A stretch of 7,884 bases of DNA from Flavobacteriales bacterium (GTDB taxonomy: Bacteria; Bacteroidota; Bacteroidia; Flavobacteriales; Flavobacteriaceae), in the NCBI GenBank assembly GCA_002705485.1, contig PAGT01000015.1:1-7884 (forward strand). Direction: 5' to 3'. A program made the position numbers and the translations under genes. The notes under the pieces were generated by a model. The model was not told the DNA's origin. It searched no databases and worked only from the letters and a program-made list of their open reading frames with translations. The stretch's first letter is position 1, and every line of letters starts with the position of its first letter. Shown here piece by piece: positions 6,419 through 7,884 of the stretch.

Positions 6419-7522
6419 TCAGACGTTTTTAATAAATTCAACTAAATTTTCATTAGTTATTTCATGAATTATATGATTATTTGAAAAATCTATCTCCTTA
6501 TGACCGGTCATTAATTTTAAATTTCCAATTTTTGAAATTACAGGACTGAATGTTATTTTTTTAGTTTTTTTGTCCAATGATTCATTAAAATAAACACCTA
6601 TGTCAACCCTTTCAAAAGTATTATTTTTGGGAATTTTGATGTTTCTTAACAAAATATCAAAAAAAAGCTCCTCGTTTGGCGGAATAGAATAATAACTGTT
6701 GTAATCATTTAAATCATAATTTTCACTAGCAATAGATTTAATTGCAGTAATTAAAGCAATACACATATAATTTCGGGTATTTTCTCTACTGTAATCTAAA
6801 CCATATTGTCCAGATTCGAACAAAATCGTTGGAGTTCCAAGACTTTGAAATGTATCGCCAACACAATTCGCATTATAATCATCTTTAAATCTTGAAATAT
6901 GACCTTCAATCAAGTTATTTAATTTTTTTTCAATTGATGAAATAATTTTCATGCTTTTAATCCTTGAATCTGTATCACTTTTTATTTCATCAACAGAGGG
7001 AGAGAGAAAAGACAATACAGAAGATTTTTTAGAATTTGAAACTGAATAAATACTTCTTTGGTCGTGTAAATTAAAGCAAAAATGGGGGTTAATAGAATGG
7101 TACATTTCATTTAATAAAATACTCTCAGGTTGACTTAAAACGAGCGCATCTCTATTAAGATCAATTCCATTAAAATTAGTCCTAGTGTAATTTAACGCAC
7201 CATCTGGATTTAAAATAGGTATGACATGTAGAGAAATTTTTTTCAAATAATTAGACCCATATATATTTAAAAATGTAATTAAATCAAGTAAAGCTCTGGT
7301 TGAGGTGGTTTCATTTCCGTGCATCTGAGACCAAACAAGGATTTTTATAGGTCCATTACCTAATTTCAAAAAATAAATAGGTAATTTATTTACGGATTTA
7401 CCTATAGGTTTTAGGTTCTTAGAGAAATCTAACTTGAATAAAGATTCATTTGTCAGGTACCTATCTTGTACTTGATGGTTTTTGTATTTTAAATAATTTC
7501 TAATCTCTATTTCATCTTTCAC
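6419..7522 (-). CDS. M14-family zinc carboxypeptidase
   Basis: This is a metallocarboxypeptidase-fold enzyme that would hydrolyse C-terminal residues or a modified peptide bond; the substrate is not readable. Zinc ligands are H68 and E71 in SQMHGNE (65-71) and H153 in FNLHDQ (150-155). R124 in DLNRD (121-125) corresponds to the carboxylate-binding arginine, and E236 in LFESGQYG (234-241) to the catalytic glutamate. The first 250 residues make up the peptidase and the last 100 are a less recognisable, probably beta-rich, tail. There is no signal peptide or membrane helix, so it is probably cytoplasmic. The start is GTG at 7522-7520: the next Met in frame is residue 67, inside the zinc motif. 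A -7 box only 5 bp upstream implies an almost leaderless transcript. The gene has its own promoter and is followed by 77 bp before the Lrp gene. Confidence 0.88.
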   Translation of the reverse strand: MKDEIEIRNYLKYKNHQVQDRYLTNESLFKLDFSKNLKPIGKSVNKLPIYFLKLGNGPIKILVWSQMHGNETTSTRALLDLITFLNIYGSNYLKKISLHVIPILNPDGALNYTRTNFNGIDLNRDALVLSQPESILLNEMYHSINPHFCFNLHDQRSIYSVSNSKKSSVLSFLSPSVDEIKSDTDSRIKSMKIISSIEKKLNNLIEGHISRFKDDYNANCVGDTFQSLGTPTILFESGQYGLDYSRENTRNYMCIALITAIKSIASENYDLNDYNSYYSIPPNEELFFDILLRNIKIPKNNTFERVDIGVYFNESLDKKTKKITFSPVISKIGNLKLMTGHKEIDFSNNHIIHEITNENLVEFIKNV

Positions 7523-7527
7523 TTATA

Positions 7528-7535
7528 CAAATTTA
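7528..7535 (-). promoter_or_regulatory. -7 promoter box for the M14 peptidase
   Basis: The reverse strand reads TAAATTTG, an exact TAnnTTTG match. A TTG lies 16 nt upstream of the box on the same strand, a slightly short -33 spacing. Only five bases separate the box from the GTG, so transcription would begin at or within a base or two of the start codon. Confidence 0.55.
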
Positions 7536-7539
7536 ATAA

Positions 7540-7554
7540 TTGAATTGATTACAA
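7540..7554. promoter_or_regulatory. Near-copy of the Lrp-gene dyad upstream of the M14 peptidase
   Basis: TTGAA-TTGAT-TACAA differs from the arms of the dyad at 6370-6384 by one base (TACAA for TTCAA). It lies 4 bp upstream of the peptidase -7 box, almost the same position as in the Lrp promoter. It may be a site for the neighbouring Lrp regulator, but in A+T-rich DNA chance cannot be excluded. Confidence 0.3.
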
Positions 7555-7662
7555 TATTAACCAAACAGTAGTGAATTTTATTAATAAAAGAGCCTTGCAA
7601 AACTTTCTGTTTACAAAAATAAATTAATTTTTATAAAACACTAGTTTTGTGATAATTATAAT

Positions 7663-7674
7663 CTTTAATTAAAG
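7663..7674. repeat. Perfect 12-bp palindrome
   Basis: CTTTAATTAAAG is its own reverse complement and shares its last four bases with a second palindrome, AAAGCTTT (7671-7678). It lies mid-way in the divergent region, about 80 bp upstream of the XRE start, a location compatible with an activator or nucleoid-protein site. No protein is assigned. Confidence 0.5.
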
Positions 7675-7735
7675 CTTTAGTTTAATCAATAAAAGGTAAA
7701 TATCATGATTATTATATAAAAATAATAATAAATTT

Positions 7736-7749
7736 TATACATTTGTATA
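7736..7749 (+). promoter_or_regulatory. XRE-gene -7 box (TACATTTG, 7738-7745) embedded in a 14-bp dyad
   Basis: TACATTTG matches TAnnTTTG exactly. It lies inside TATACA-TT-TGTATA, a dyad with 6-bp arms. XRE-type repressors commonly bind short dyads over their own promoters, so this is a natural autoregulation site. The box ends five bases before the ATG, so the transcript would start at or just before the start codon, with virtually no leader. No -33 element is visible in the A+T-only DNA upstream. Confidence 0.5.
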
Positions 7750-7750
7750 C

Positions 7751-7884
7751 ATGAAAAATTTTGTTGACAGGTTAAAAAAAATATTAAAAGACAACAATCT
7801 ATCAGCTTCTCAATTTGCAAAAAAAATCAATGTTCAAAGATCAAGTGTTTCTCACATATTAGGGATGAGAAATAAACCGAGTCT
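7751..7884 (+). CDS. XRE-family helix-turn-helix DNA-binding protein (N-terminal part)
   Basis: An open frame begins with ATG at 7751 and runs off the window after 44 full codons. Residues 4-44 read as a Cro/C1-type HTH: FVDRLKKIL, then LSASQFAKKINVQRSSVS (17-34) as the helix-turn-helix, and HILGMRNKPS (35-44) as the end of the recognition region. The pattern, especially SASxFAxxIxVQRSSxSH and RNKPS, closely resembles short flavobacterial XRE regulators. The remainder, including any C-terminal effector or coiled-coil part, lies outside. The gene is divergent from the M14 peptidase and has a dyad over its promoter. Its targets are unknown. Confidence 0.85.
   Translation, partial: MKNFVDRLKKILKDNNLSASQFAKKINVQRSSVSHILGMRNKPS

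Larger units (their letters stand above)
7523..7750. other. Divergent regulatory region between the M14 peptidase and the XRE gene
   Basis: This gap of 228 bases holds no credible open frame; the only ATG-led frames are a few codons long. It carries a promoter box at each end, the near-dyad at 7540-7554, a hairpin-like AAAAC-ACTA-GTTTT (7635-7648), the palindrome at 7663-7674 with overlapping AAAGCTTT (7671-7678), and the dyad at 7736-7749. Because both flanking genes are transcribed outward, the inverted repeats are more likely protein-binding sites than terminators. Confidence 0.6.

Noticed and set aside
7635..7648. AAAAC-ACTA-GTTTT hairpin as a transcription terminator
   Set aside because: Both flanking genes are transcribed away from it, so there is no transcript for it to end; it is kept only as part of the intergenic repeat cluster.
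1..7884. Defence island, prophage, transposon or other novel system
   Set aside because: Every large gene belongs to a core metabolic or regulatory family, with intact motifs and no terminal repeats, integrase, transposase or clear change in composition.

Overview
The window looks like core chromosome from a member of the Flavobacteriia (Bacteroidota), probably a low-GC, compact and perhaps marine lineage. The evidence is a strongly A+T-rich base composition by eye, proteins that read like flavobacterial orthologues (PorX C-terminus, Lrp/AsnC regulator, PEP carboxylase ending RNSA), no clear Shine-Dalgarno sequences, and exact matches to the Bacteroidota -7 promoter box TAnnTTTG just upstream of four genes. 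I see no mobile element, CRISPR array, tRNA or rRNA.

Layout: the left end is a forward operon made of the end of porX (type IX secretion regulator), tsaE (tRNA t6A ATPase) and a small single-pass membrane protein, each overlapping the next. It converges tail to tail, with a 6-bp overlap, on a reverse-strand proline dehydrogenase. A 75-bp divergent promoter region follows, then forward aroB (3-dehydroquinate synthase). aroB overlaps by 4 bp the end of a reverse-strand unit of an Lrp/AsnC regulator followed by ppc (PEP carboxylase). Upstream of that unit, and also on the reverse strand, is an M14 zinc carboxypeptidase with its own promoter. A 227-bp palindrome-rich divergent region separates it from the start of an XRE-type HTH gene that is cut by the right edge.

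Functionally this is housekeeping metabolism: proline breakdown toward glutamate, anaplerotic oxaloacetate from PEP, shikimate synthesis, peptide hydrolysis and an amino-acid-responsive-type regulator. aroB and ppc both use PEP-derived carbon, but their adjacency is convergent rather than operonic. I found no convincing undescribed system.

The most informative signals are regulatory. A 15-bp dyad (TTGAA-N5-TTCAA) abuts the -7 box of the Lrp gene, and a one-mismatch version sits at the same place upstream of the M14 peptidase. A 14-bp dyad overlaps the promoter of the XRE gene. Two promoters are placed so close to their start codons that the transcripts would be almost leaderless. Three of the seven genes whose starts lie in the window appear to use TTG or GTG.
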